Shown here piece by piece: positions 5,770 to 12,310 of a stretch of 12,310 bases of DNA. A program made the translations under genes and the position numbers. The stretch spans positions 1 through 12,310 of the forward strand of contig JAKBCG010000042.1 in NCBI GenBank assembly GCA_021808035.1, in the 5' to 3' direction. The stretch is from Pseudomonadota bacterium. Lineage in GTDB: Bacteria > Pseudomonadota > Gammaproteobacteria > Steroidobacterales > Steroidobacteraceae. The notes beneath the pieces are model-generated. The model ran no database searches. It was not told where the DNA came from and saw only the letters and a list, made by a program, of their open reading frames with translations. Positions within the stretch are counted from its first letter, which is position 1. Every line of letters begins with the position of its first letter.

Positions 5770-8573
5770 AGGCGCTGGTGATCGGCGGCGGATTGCTCGG
5801 GATCAGCACCGCGTATTTCCTCGGACGACGCGGCTGGCGGGTCACCGTCCTCGAGCGCCGGCATGCGCCGGGCCTGGAGACGAGCTACGCGAACGGCGCG
5901 TTGCTGAGCCCGAGTCTGCCCGAACCGTGGAACGCGCCGGGCTGCGCGCGGGTGCTCCTGCGGTCGCTCGGCCGACGCGACGCCGCGCTGCAGCTGCGGC
6001 TGAAGGCGATGCCGCGACTCGCGCGCTGGGGCATCGAGTTCCTGCGGCATTCGGACCCCCGCCGCTACGAGGAGAACACGCGCAGAAATCTGCGTCTGGC
6101 GTTGTACTCGCGCGCGACGCTGGAAGCGCTGCGCGCGCAGACCGGGATCGAGTATGGAGCGGCGGCGACCGGCACGCTGCGGGTGTTTCGCGATCCCGCG
6201 TCGCTGGATGCGGCGATCGCCTGGACCGAGCGATTTCGCGCCGCGGGGCTCGAGTACCGGCCGTTGAGCGGACCGGACACCATTGCGCTCGAGCCCGCGC
6301 TCGCGCCGATCGGCGCGCAGCTGATCGGCGGGATTCACTACCCGCTCGATGCGGTCGGCAACGCCCAGGCGTTTTGCGTCGCGCTCGCCGAGCAGGCCCG
6401 CGATCTCGGCGTCGAGTTCCATTTCGGCACCGAGGTGCGCGAGATCCGCGCCCACGGCGGGCGCGTGAGCGCGGTGCAAAGCGACACGACGCAGTTCACG
6501 GCCGATCACTACGTCGTCGCCGGTGGGAGCCATACCCCGTTGCTGCTGCGGCCGCTCGGCGTCCGGGTGCCGGTGCAGCCGGTCAAGGGTTACTCGCTCA
6601 CGTTCGATCGACCGCCGTGCGATCCACCGCTGCGGATCCCGATCTCGGACGACGACCTGAACGCCGTCGTCGTTCCCCTGCAGAACGTTCTGCGGGTCGC
6701 GGGAACGGCCGAGTTCGCGGGGTACGACCTCAGCCTGCCCGAGGTTCGGGTGCGCAATCTCGCGGCGTTGGTTGCGCAGGTGTTGCCGCGGGCGGCGCTC
6801 GACCCGGGCGAGGCTCGGCCCTGGTGCGGGCTGCGGCCGATGACGCCCGATGGCGTGCCGATCGTCGGCGTCACCGGGATCGGGAATCTGTGGTTGAACA
6901 CCGGGCACGGTCCGCTCGGGTGGACGATGGCGGCGGGGTCGGGACAATTGCTCGCGGACCTGATGTCGGGCACGACGCCCGGCCTCGATCCGCAACCGTA
7001 TGCTCCCGCCCGATATCGTCGTGCGGCGGCGACCGCGAGCCGCGGGACGATCGGCCGTCGCGAGTTCCTCGTCGGCGCGGTGGCCGCGACCACGGTCGCG
7101 GCGACGCGCCGGCACCGGCGCCGAGCGGGGAGGCGGGTGGCGATGCACGAATGGACTGCGGTCGAGGCCGTCGCGGCCTTGCGCAACGGCGAAGTCTCGG
7201 TCGAACGCTACGCACGGGCGCTGCTCGAGCGGTGCGGGGTCTGGCGCGACCTGAACGCGTTCATCACGCTCGAGCCGGAGCGCGTGCTCGCGGATGCGCG
7301 CGCGCGCGATCGCGAGCGCCGCGCGGGCGTCGCGCCGGGTCCGCTGTTCGGATTGCCGATTCCGGTCAAGGACAGCGTGAACACGGCCGAGTACCGGACC
7401 ACCGGTGGTACCCCGGCATTGCGGCATTTCCGGCCGGGTGTGGATGCGCCGTTGGTTGCGGCGTTGCGTGCCGCGGGCGCGATCGTGCTCGGCAAGACGA
7501 ACCTGCACGAACTGTCGTACGGCTGGACGAGCGACAACCTCGCCTTCGGCGCCGTTCACAACCCCTACGACACGACCCGGATTCCCGGCGGCAGCAGCGG
7601 CGGGACCGCGGCGTCGATCGCCGCGCGGATCGCCCCCCTCGGCGTCGCGGAGGACACGGAAGGCTCGATTCGCGTGCCGGCGGCGCTGTGCGGCATCGTC
7701 GGCCTGAGGCCGACCACGGGCCGTTACCCGACCGAAGGCTGCATCCCGATCACGCCGCTGTTCGACCAGGTGGGGCCGCACGCGCGCAGCATCGCGGACC
7801 TCGCGTTGTTCGACGCGGTGATCTCGGGTGATCGACGCCCGCTGCCGGGCGTCGACCTGCGGCGCTTGCGGCTCGGGGTCGTGCGCGACTACTGGTTCAC
7901 GGGGCTCGACCCGGACGTCGAGCGCGTGACCGAGGACGCGCTCGCCCGCCTTAGCGCCGCGGGGGTGCAGATCGTCGCGACCGAGATGCCGGATCTTGCA
8001 TTCCTGATCGCGCACACGACGGTCCAGGTGCAGGACCACGACGTGCGCCTCGAACTCGCGAAGTACCTGCGCCGCTACGATCCGACGCTGAGCTTCGAGG
8101 AACTCGTCCGCGAGGCGAGTCCGGACATCCGGGCGGTGTTCCAGGACGAAGTGCTGCCCGGCAGCCCGCACTTCGTCACGGATGCGGTGTACGCCGAGGC
8201 GCGCGATCGCTACCTGCCGCAACTGCGGGCCGCCTATCGGGCCTATTTCGAGCGCACCGGGGTCGCGGCGATCGTGTTTCCGGCGACGCGGGTACCCGCG
8301 CCGCGGATCGGCGAGGACGTCACGGTCGAGATCGGCGGCCGGGCGGTGCCCTTCGCCAATGCGATCGCGCGCAACATCGCGCCGGGCAGCACCGCCGGGG
8401 TCCCGGGGCTGGTGATGCCGATCGGACTGTCCCGCGGCGGACTGCCGATCGCGTTGGAATTCGACGCGCCGGCCGGCGCCGACCGGGCGCTGCTCGCGCT
8501 CGGTCTAGCGCTCGAGCCCGTGCTCGGCAGGATCCCGGCACCGATCGAGCCCGGCGGGTCCGGACGGGCCTGA
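5766..8573 (+). CDS. Fusion: D-amino-acid dehydrogenase (DadA-like, FAD) + amidase-signature hydrolase
   Basis: This single 935-codon frame holds two normally separate enzymes. Residues 1 to about 420 match full-length DadA: FAD loop GGGLLG at 7-12, the ETSYANGALLSP block, GGIHYPLDAVG, LKGYSL-like VKGYSLTF, GLRPMTPDGVPIVG and the C-terminal LNTGHGPLGWTMAAGSGQLL, ending at ARYRR (415-419). DadA enzymes oxidise D-amino acids to 2-oxo acids at the inner membrane. Residues 460-935 form an amidase-signature enzyme of the indoleacetamide/mandelamide-hydrolase type, with triad Lys535 (PVKD), cis-Ser610 (GGSSGG) and nucleophile Ser634 (EDTEGSIRVPA). Between them, GRREFLVGAVAATTVAA (430-446) looks like a Tat signal core, followed by an Arg-rich stretch. 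All three forward frames stay open across the junction, so a single indel cannot supply a dehydrogenase stop there. Start: GTG at 5766, overlapping the AlkB stop. Both halves look complete. A lost stop codon or assembly error remains possible. Confidence 0.85.
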   Translation: MKALVIGGGLLGISTAYFLGRRGWRVTVLERRHAPGLETSYANGALLSPSLPEPWNAPGCARVLLRSLGRRDAALQLRLKAMPRLARWGIEFLRHSDPRRYEENTRRNLRLALYSRATLEALRAQTGIEYGAAATGTLRVFRDPASLDAAIAWTERFRAAGLEYRPLSGPDTIALEPALAPIGAQLIGGIHYPLDAVGNAQAFCVALAEQARDLGVEFHFGTEVREIRAHGGRVSAVQSDTTQFTADHYVVAGGSHTPLLLRPLGVRVPVQPVKGYSLTFDRPPCDPPLRIPISDDDLNAVVVPLQNVLRVAGTAEFAGYDLSLPEVRVRNLAALVAQVLPRAALDPGEARPWCGLRPMTPDGVPIVGVTGIGNLWLNTGHGPLGWTMAAGSGQLLADLMSGTTPGLDPQPYAPARYRRAAATASRGTIGRREFLVGAVAATTVAATRRHRRRAGRRVAMHEWTAVEAVAALRNGEVSVERYARALLERCGVWRDLNAFITLEPERVLADARARDRERRAGVAPGPLFGLPIPVKDSVNTAEYRTTGGTPALRHFRPGVDAPLVAALRAAGAIVLGKTNLHELSYGWTSDNLAFGAVHNPYDTTRIPGGSSGGTAASIAARIAPLGVAEDTEGSIRVPAALCGIVGLRPTTGRYPTEGCIPITPLFDQVGPHARSIADLALFDAVISGDRRPLPGVDLRRLRLGVVRDYWFTGLDPDVERVTEDALARLSAAGVQIVATEMPDLAFLIAHTTVQVQDHDVRLELAKYLRRYDPTLSFEELVREASPDIRAVFQDEVLPGSPHFVTDAVYAEARDRYLPQLRAAYRAYFERTGVAAIVFPATRVPAPRIGEDVTVEIGGRAVPFANAIARNIAPGSTAGVPGLVMPIGLSRGGLPIALEFDAPAGADRALLALGLALEPVLGRIPAPIEPGGSGRA
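7127..7133 (+). promoter_or_regulatory. Internal Shine-Dalgarno ahead of the amidase part
   Basis: GGGGAGG at 7127-7133 lies 9 nt before an in-frame ATG at 7143, which is where amidase homology begins (MHEWTAVEAVAALRNGE). Strength and spacing match a normal ribosome-binding site. It could give a free 476-residue amidase in addition to the fusion. G-rich runs are common in this DNA, so chance is not excluded. Confidence 0.5.
7143..8573 (+). other. Amidase-signature domain, possible separately translated product
   Basis: This is the C-terminal 476 codons of the fusion read from the internal ATG. The length and start agree with stand-alone cytoplasmic amidases, and all three triad residues are present. 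The usual GTDTGGSxR run before the nucleophile reads AEDTEGSIR, with Glu replacing the first Gly. It is listed apart because the cell may make it as a free enzyme. It is not an additional gene in the DNA. Confidence 0.5.
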
Positions 8574-8600
8574 GCGCGCACCGCCCGCGGCCGCGCGATC

Positions 8601-9383
8601 CTAGGCGGCCGAGCGATCCTCCGCGGTCGTCGCCACGATCCGCGCTTCGGTGCTGAAGCCGAATGCGGGGTCGTAGCGGTGCAGGTGGTAGATCGGCCGG
8701 TCGCGCAGGGCGGAAGGATAATCCCCTTTGCGCAGCGTCGTCGCGGTGCTGGGCACGACCATCGCCCTGATCGCGCCGATCCAGCCGCCGGTCGAGCGGT
8801 GCACGTGCCCGCAGAAGACCCCGATCACGCGCCCCGAGTGCTGCAAGGCGTGCTGCAGCCGGTGCATCGCCTCGGGGCTCGTGAAATTCAACGGGTCCGG
8901 GCCGACCGTGACCACGAACGGCGGATGGTGCATGAACGCGGCGATCGGCTTCGCACGATCCGCGTCGATCAGTGCGAGCAGCCGATCCACCCGTTCGGCG
9001 CCGAAGTCGCCCTTGTTGCTCGCCGTGGTCACGGTATCCACCGCGATCAGTCGCACCGGGAAATCCTCGATCGCATAATCGAGGAACGGCGCGCCGGTCG
9101 CGCGACAGGGACCGCCGGCGAACGCGGCGCGCAGGTGCTCGCGGTGATCGCGGTTCCCGGGCACGACGTACACCGGGGTGCGGGCGGTCCTGAACAGCGC
9201 CGCGACCCGCGCGTAGTCCTCGGGCCGTCCGCCGTGCGTGATGTCGCCGGTGTGGATGATCACGTCCGGCGGCGGATCGAGTGCGTCGATGTCCGCGATC
9301 GTGCGCTCGAGATCCGCAACGCGCCGGTCGGCGTCGGGCACGCCGTGGACGACATGGGTGTCGGAGATCTGCGCGACGATCAT
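8601..9383 (-). CDS. Metallophosphoesterase, class III cyclic-nucleotide phosphodiesterase (CpdA)-like
   Basis: This 260-residue calcineurin-type phosphoesterase has all metal-site motifs in order: DTH at 8-10, GD at 46-47, GNRDH at 76-80, HHPP at 152-155 and GHVH at 192-195. This pattern, with N-R-D-H and the length, is that of the CpdA/IcC branch that hydrolyses 3',5'-cAMP using two metal ions (Fe/Mn). Related members cleave other phosphodiesters, so the substrate is uncertain. No signal peptide is visible, so it is probably cytoplasmic. It begins 16 bp after the sat stop on the same strand and probably shares its transcript. That 16-bp gap contains a small inverted repeat (CGGGC-GGGA-GCCCG at 9384-9397). 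It converges on the fusion gene with a 27-bp gap. Confidence 0.87.
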   Translation of the reverse strand: MIVAQISDTHVVHGVPDADRRVADLERTIADIDALDPPPDVIIHTGDITHGGRPEDYARVAALFRTARTPVYVVPGNRDHREHLRAAFAGGPCRATGAPFLDYAIEDFPVRLIAVDTVTTASNKGDFGAERVDRLLALIDADRAKPIAAFMHHPPFVVTVGPDPLNFTSPEAMHRLQHALQHSGRVIGVFCGHVHRSTGGWIGAIRAMVVPSTATTLRKGDYPSALRDRPIYHLHRYDPAFGFSTEARIVATTAEDRSAA

Positions 9384-9399
9384 CGGGCGGGAGCCCGCG

Positions 9400-10578
9400 C
9401 TACGCCGGCTGCAGGCTGCGGTAATACTCCCTCAGGATCGCCACGACCTCCGGCCGGCTGAACTCGGGCGGGATCTCGGCGCCGGTGGAGAGCATCTCGC
9501 GTTGCTTGGTGCCGGAGATCGAGATGTGCGCGCTCGGATCGTGCGGGCAGGTGCGCGCGGTCGCCATGCCGCCGCACCGCCGGCAGTAGAACGTGACGTC
9601 GATCTTGAGCGCCTGGGTTGCGAGCGCGCCGTCCCACAGCTGATCGAAGATCCGATGGGCGTCGAACGGACCGTAGTAGTCGCCGACACCGGCGTGGTCG
9701 CGGCCGACGATCAGGTGCGAACAGCCGAAGTTCTGGCGGATCAGCGCGTGCAGCAGCGCCTCGCGCGGACCCGCGTAGCGCATCTCGATCGGGTAGCCCG
9801 CCTGGATCACCGTGCCCGCCCGGAAGTAGTTGTCGACCATCGCCTGGACCGCGCGGGTGCGAACCTCCGCGGGGATGTCGCCGGGCTTGAGCTTGCCGAG
9901 CACCTGATGGATGAACACCCCGTCGAGCACCTCCAGCGCGATCTTCACCAGGTACTCGTGGCTGCGGTGCATGGGGTTGCGCGTCTGGAACGCCGCGACC
10001 CGCGTCCAGCCCTTCTCGAGGAACAGCGCCCGAGATTCGGCCGGACGGAGGTACAGGTCGGGATAGCGCGACGGGTACCCGCCCTCGTTCAGCACCAGCA
10101 CCCGGCCGGCGAGGTTCACGCTGCCCTGGTTCAGGACCTTCGCGACGCCGGGATGCTTCGGATCCGTGGTCCGATAGACGTGCAGGGCCTCGATCGCCTT
10201 GTCGATCCGGTATTTCTCGCGCACCTCCATGATCGCGAGGATCGCGCCGCCGTCCGTTTCGGTCAGGGCGACTTCCTCCCCGACATGGACCTGGTCGGCG
10301 AGGTCCTCGGTCACCGGCAAGGTGATCGGAATCGGCCAGAACAAGCCGTCGGCCAATCGCATCTCGATGCAGGCGCCGCGCCAGTCGTCGTGTCCCAGAA
10401 ATCCGTCGAGGGGCGTGTATGCGCCCATCGCGAACATCAGCACGTCCGACACCGCTCGCGAATCCAGCGGCACCTTGCGCAGGCGCGCCGCCCGCTCGAG
10501 CTCCTCGCCGCGCTCCGTCTCGGGCAGCAGCAGCGGCTTGACCGAGGTCGAGCCGTGCGGTGGTACCAGTTGTGACAT
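9400..10578 (-). CDS. sat: Sulfate adenylyltransferase (ATP sulfurylase), dissimilatory type
   Basis: This is a 392-residue ATP sulfurylase. In sulfur oxidisers it converts APS and pyrophosphate to ATP and sulfate; sulfate reducers run it in reverse. The nucleotide-binding QTRNPMHRSHE is at 198-208, GRDHAG at 292-297, and ISGTKQR at 354-360. A zinc-binding set Cys332, Cys335, Cys344 and His346 (YCRRCGG...CPHD) is typical of the bacterial/archaeal homo-oligomeric enzyme encoded with apr genes. It is the single-chain Sat, not the assimilatory CysD/CysN pair, and it lacks a fused APS-kinase domain. Start: ATG at 10578, 27 bp after the aprA stop, with only a modest GGGACC-like ribosome site. Gene order aprA-sat on one strand supports use in energy metabolism. 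Confidence 0.96.
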   Translation of the reverse strand: MSQLVPPHGSTSVKPLLLPETERGEELERAARLRKVPLDSRAVSDVLMFAMGAYTPLDGFLGHDDWRGACIEMRLADGLFWPIPITLPVTEDLADQVHVGEEVALTETDGGAILAIMEVREKYRIDKAIEALHVYRTTDPKHPGVAKVLNQGSVNLAGRVLVLNEGGYPSRYPDLYLRPAESRALFLEKGWTRVAAFQTRNPMHRSHEYLVKIALEVLDGVFIHQVLGKLKPGDIPAEVRTRAVQAMVDNYFRAGTVIQAGYPIEMRYAGPREALLHALIRQNFGCSHLIVGRDHAGVGDYYGPFDAHRIFDQLWDGALATQALKIDVTFYCRRCGGMATARTCPHDPSAHISISGTKQREMLSTGAEIPPEFSRPEVVAILREYYRSLQPA

Positions 10579-10605
10579 CCCGGGTCCCGGTGCGGTGCCG
10601 CGCGA

Positions 10606-12310
10606 TCAGTCGATGATGTGATAGACCGGCGCCTTCTCCATCTTCCAGCGGCCGCTGTCGCGGTCGTACTGGGACAGCGTGAAGCAGTGCCAGTCGTTGT
10701 CGTCGAGCTTCGGGAAGTCTCCCCGGTAGTAATACCCCGGCCAGCGCGTCTCCTGCCGGAACAGGGTGTGCTGCGCCACGCATTCCGAGGCGAGCACCCG
10801 GTGGTGCAGCTCCCAGGCGCGCTGCAGCTGATGCAGGTCGGGGGCGCCGATGCAGGCCATGTCCTCCTTCAGCATCGTGAGCAGCTCGAGGCCGCGGGTG
10901 AGCATCGGCTCGTTGGTCGTGTAGTGGGCGCTGATACCGCCGACGTACTCGTCCATGATCTTCTCGAGGCGCTGCAGACCGTGCAGCGGCAGGATGAAGC
11001 TCGGCGACACCGTGCCCGCGACGATCTCGTTGCGACCGACCCGGTAGGTCTCGAGCGGCTGGTAGATCGCCTGACGGAGCGATTCGTACTCGGACTCGCT
11101 GACCGCAGGCCGGTCCTGGCCCATTTCGTTCACGTACTTGACCGCGGCCTTCGCGGCGATCCGGCCTTCGGCGAACGAGCCGGAGGAGAACTTGTGGGCC
11201 GTGCCGCCGATGGCGTCGCCCGCGCCGAACAACCCCTCGACGGTCATCATCCGGTTGTAGCCCCACTGGTACTCGGACGGCGCGTAATCCTCCGGTCCGC
11301 TCGCCCACGCGCCCGAGCAGGTCGCGTGCGATCCCATCACGTACGGCTCCGACGTGGTGAGCTCCGGATTGGTCTCCTTCGGGTCGATGTTCTGCGAGGC
11401 CCAGACGATCGCCTGGCCGATCGTCATGCCGAGGAAGTTCTCCCAGCCGACGGTCTCCTTGTGCGGATCCTTGAACGCCTCCTTCGTGACCATGCGGATC
11501 GGGCCGCGGCCGGCCTTGACCTCCTCGAGCAGCGCGTGGTTGCGCAGGCAGGTCGGCACCGGATGGTGGTTCACGTAGTCGCCGACCATCTTCTCGATCG
11601 AGTCGCGCCAGAACGCCTCGTAGTCCTGGCCGTACGCGTTCTGCGTGTAGGTCTTGAGGTGCAGGAAGTACGCGCCGACGGGACCATAGCCGTCCTTGAA
11701 CCGGGTCAGCACGATCCGGTTCTCCATCTGCGTCATCTTCGCGCCCGCGAGGATCGGCAACGCGTAGGCCGAGGCGCTGCTCCACGGGGCGTACCAGGTC
11801 CGACCCATGCCTTCACCGACCGCGCGGGGCTTGAAGATGTGCGACGCGCCGCCCGCGGCGACGATCACCGCCTTCGCGCGGAACACGTAGAAGTCGCCGG
11901 TGCGGACGTTGAACCCCACGGCGCCCGCGACCCGGTTCGGACGCTTCGAGTCCATCAGCAGGTGGGTCACCATGATCCGGTTGTGGATCTCGCTCGCCGC
12001 CTTGCGCGCCGCCTCCGCGACGATCGGCTTGTAGCTCTCGCCGTGGATCATGATCTGCCACTTGCCTTCGCGCTGATAGCGGCCGGTCTTGGGGTCGCGC
12101 ATCATCGGCAGGCCCCATTCCTCGAACTTGTGCACGGTCGCGTCGACGTGGCGGGCGATGTCGTAGCCGAGGTCCTCCCGGACGAGGCCCATCAGGTCGT
12201 TGCGCGCGTAGCGCACGTGATCCTCGGGCTGGTTCTCGCCCCACTGCATTCCCATGTAGCAGTTGATCGCGTACAGGCCCTGCGCGACCGCGCCGCTGCG
12301 CTCGATGTTC
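10606..12310 (-). CDS. aprA: Adenylylsulfate reductase alpha subunit (5' partial)
   Basis: This is the flavoprotein subunit of dissimilatory APS reductase, which interconverts APS with sulfite plus AMP; AprB supplies the [4Fe-4S] clusters. The frame runs off the window: 567 residues are visible, and the N-terminal FAD loop is missing. The visible part opens with IERSGAVAQGLYAINCYMGM, a strongly conserved AprA block. Others are VIVAAGGASHIFKPR, GMGRTWYAPWSSASAYALP, the ENRIVLTRFKDGYGPVGA block with the substrate-binding Arg, and VMGSHATCSGAW (around 11309-11340), whose His matches the catalytic histidine. AFGAGDA-type FAD contact appears as GLFGAGDAIGG. Near the C-terminus, ETRWPGYYYRGDFP also fits. 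The ATG at 12255 is internal, not the start, because homology continues to the window edge. In a HiPIP-bearing organism the sulfur-oxidising direction is the likelier; AprB should lie just upstream, as inferred from other apr operons. Confidence 0.96.
   Translation of the reverse strand, partial: NIERSGAVAQGLYAINCYMGMQWGENQPEDHVRYARNDLMGLVREDLGYDIARHVDATVHKFEEWGLPMMRDPKTGRYQREGKWQIMIHGESYKPIVAEAARKAASEIHNRIMVTHLLMDSKRPNRVAGAVGFNVRTGDFYVFRAKAVIVAAGGASHIFKPRAVGEGMGRTWYAPWSSASAYALPILAGAKMTQMENRIVLTRFKDGYGPVGAYFLHLKTYTQNAYGQDYEAFWRDSIEKMVGDYVNHHPVPTCLRNHALLEEVKAGRGPIRMVTKEAFKDPHKETVGWENFLGMTIGQAIVWASQNIDPKETNPELTTSEPYVMGSHATCSGAWASGPEDYAPSEYQWGYNRMMTVEGLFGAGDAIGGTAHKFSSGSFAEGRIAAKAAVKYVNEMGQDRPAVSESEYESLRQAIYQPLETYRVGRNEIVAGTVSPSFILPLHGLQRLEKIMDEYVGGISAHYTTNEPMLTRGLELLTMLKEDMACIGAPDLHQLQRAWELHHRVLASECVAQHTLFRQETRWPGYYYRGDFPKLDDNDWHCFTLSQYDRDSGRWKMEKAPVYHIID

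Noticed and set aside
5472..8222. 916-codon open frame on the minus strand, opposite the dehydrogenase-amidase fusion
   Set aside because: It is rich in Arg/Pro/His with no family motif, while the plus strand shows clear catalytic motifs. Long antisense frames are expected in DNA this GC-rich.
8574..8600. Bidirectional terminator between the fusion gene and the phosphoesterase
   Set aside because: GCGCG at 8574-8578 can pair with CGCGC at 8592-8596, but the stem is short, the loop long and there is no T-run on either side.
9384..9397. Hairpin CGGGC-GGGA-GCCCG between sat and the phosphoesterase as a terminator or regulator
   Set aside because: It has only five base pairs with no T-run, and it overlaps the expected ribosome-binding area; such repeats are frequent by chance in this DNA.
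9380..11785. 801-codon minus-strand frame overlapping aprA and sat
   Set aside because: It is a shifted reading of two well-supported genes and is made of low-complexity Arg/Gly/Pro sequence.

Overview
The window is strongly GC-rich (near 70 % by eye, not computed) and almost fully coding. It reads as the chromosome of a sulfur-oxidising proteobacterium. The basis is a dissimilatory adenylylsulfate reductase alpha subunit (aprA) followed by a dissimilatory-type ATP sulfurylase (sat), plus a Tat-exported high-potential iron-sulfur protein (HiPIP). HiPIPs are typical of purple bacteria and of chemolithotrophic gamma- and betaproteobacteria. A gammaproteobacterium is my best guess, but nothing here fixes the family.

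Layout. (1) 1-2570, + strand: the end of a nucleotide-sugar cluster. It holds the 3' part of glucose-1-phosphate cytidylyltransferase (rfbF), an RmlC-type 3,5-epimerase, an extended SDR epimerase/reductase, and a small DUF2231 membrane protein joined to the SDR gene by an ATGA overlap. Together these should make a CDP-activated 6-deoxyhexose for a surface glycan. The 4,6-dehydratase that this route needs is not visible and presumably lies upstream. (2) 2528-5049, - strand: HiPIP, then a large TPR plus OGT/SPINDLY-type glycosyltransferase whose 3' end overlaps the DUF2231 gene by 43 bp, tail to tail. (3) 5050-5145: a 96-bp divergent intergenic region with three short perfect inverted repeats. 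(4) 5146-8573, + strand: an AlkB-family dioxygenase overlapping (GTGA) a single 935-codon frame. That frame fuses a complete D-amino-acid dehydrogenase to a complete amidase-signature enzyme. (5) 8601-12310, - strand: aprA (5' end outside the window), sat, and a cyclic-nucleotide-phosphodiesterase-like metallophosphoesterase, closely spaced and probably one transcript.

How the genes work together. AprA with its iron-sulfur partner AprB (not in the window) turns sulfite plus AMP into APS. Sat then turns APS plus pyrophosphate into sulfate plus ATP, giving substrate-level phosphorylation during sulfur oxidation. HiPIP could carry electrons in the periplasm of the same organism. The amidase and dehydrogenase halves of the fusion could act in sequence (amide to D-amino acid to 2-oxo acid).

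The most unusual object is the dehydrogenase-amidase fusion. A Tat-signal-like stretch is buried at the junction, followed by an internal Shine-Dalgarno and ATG that could start the amidase alone. All other genes fall into known families. I saw no tRNA, rRNA, CRISPR array, insertion sequence or att site. No gap between genes exceeds 96 bp.
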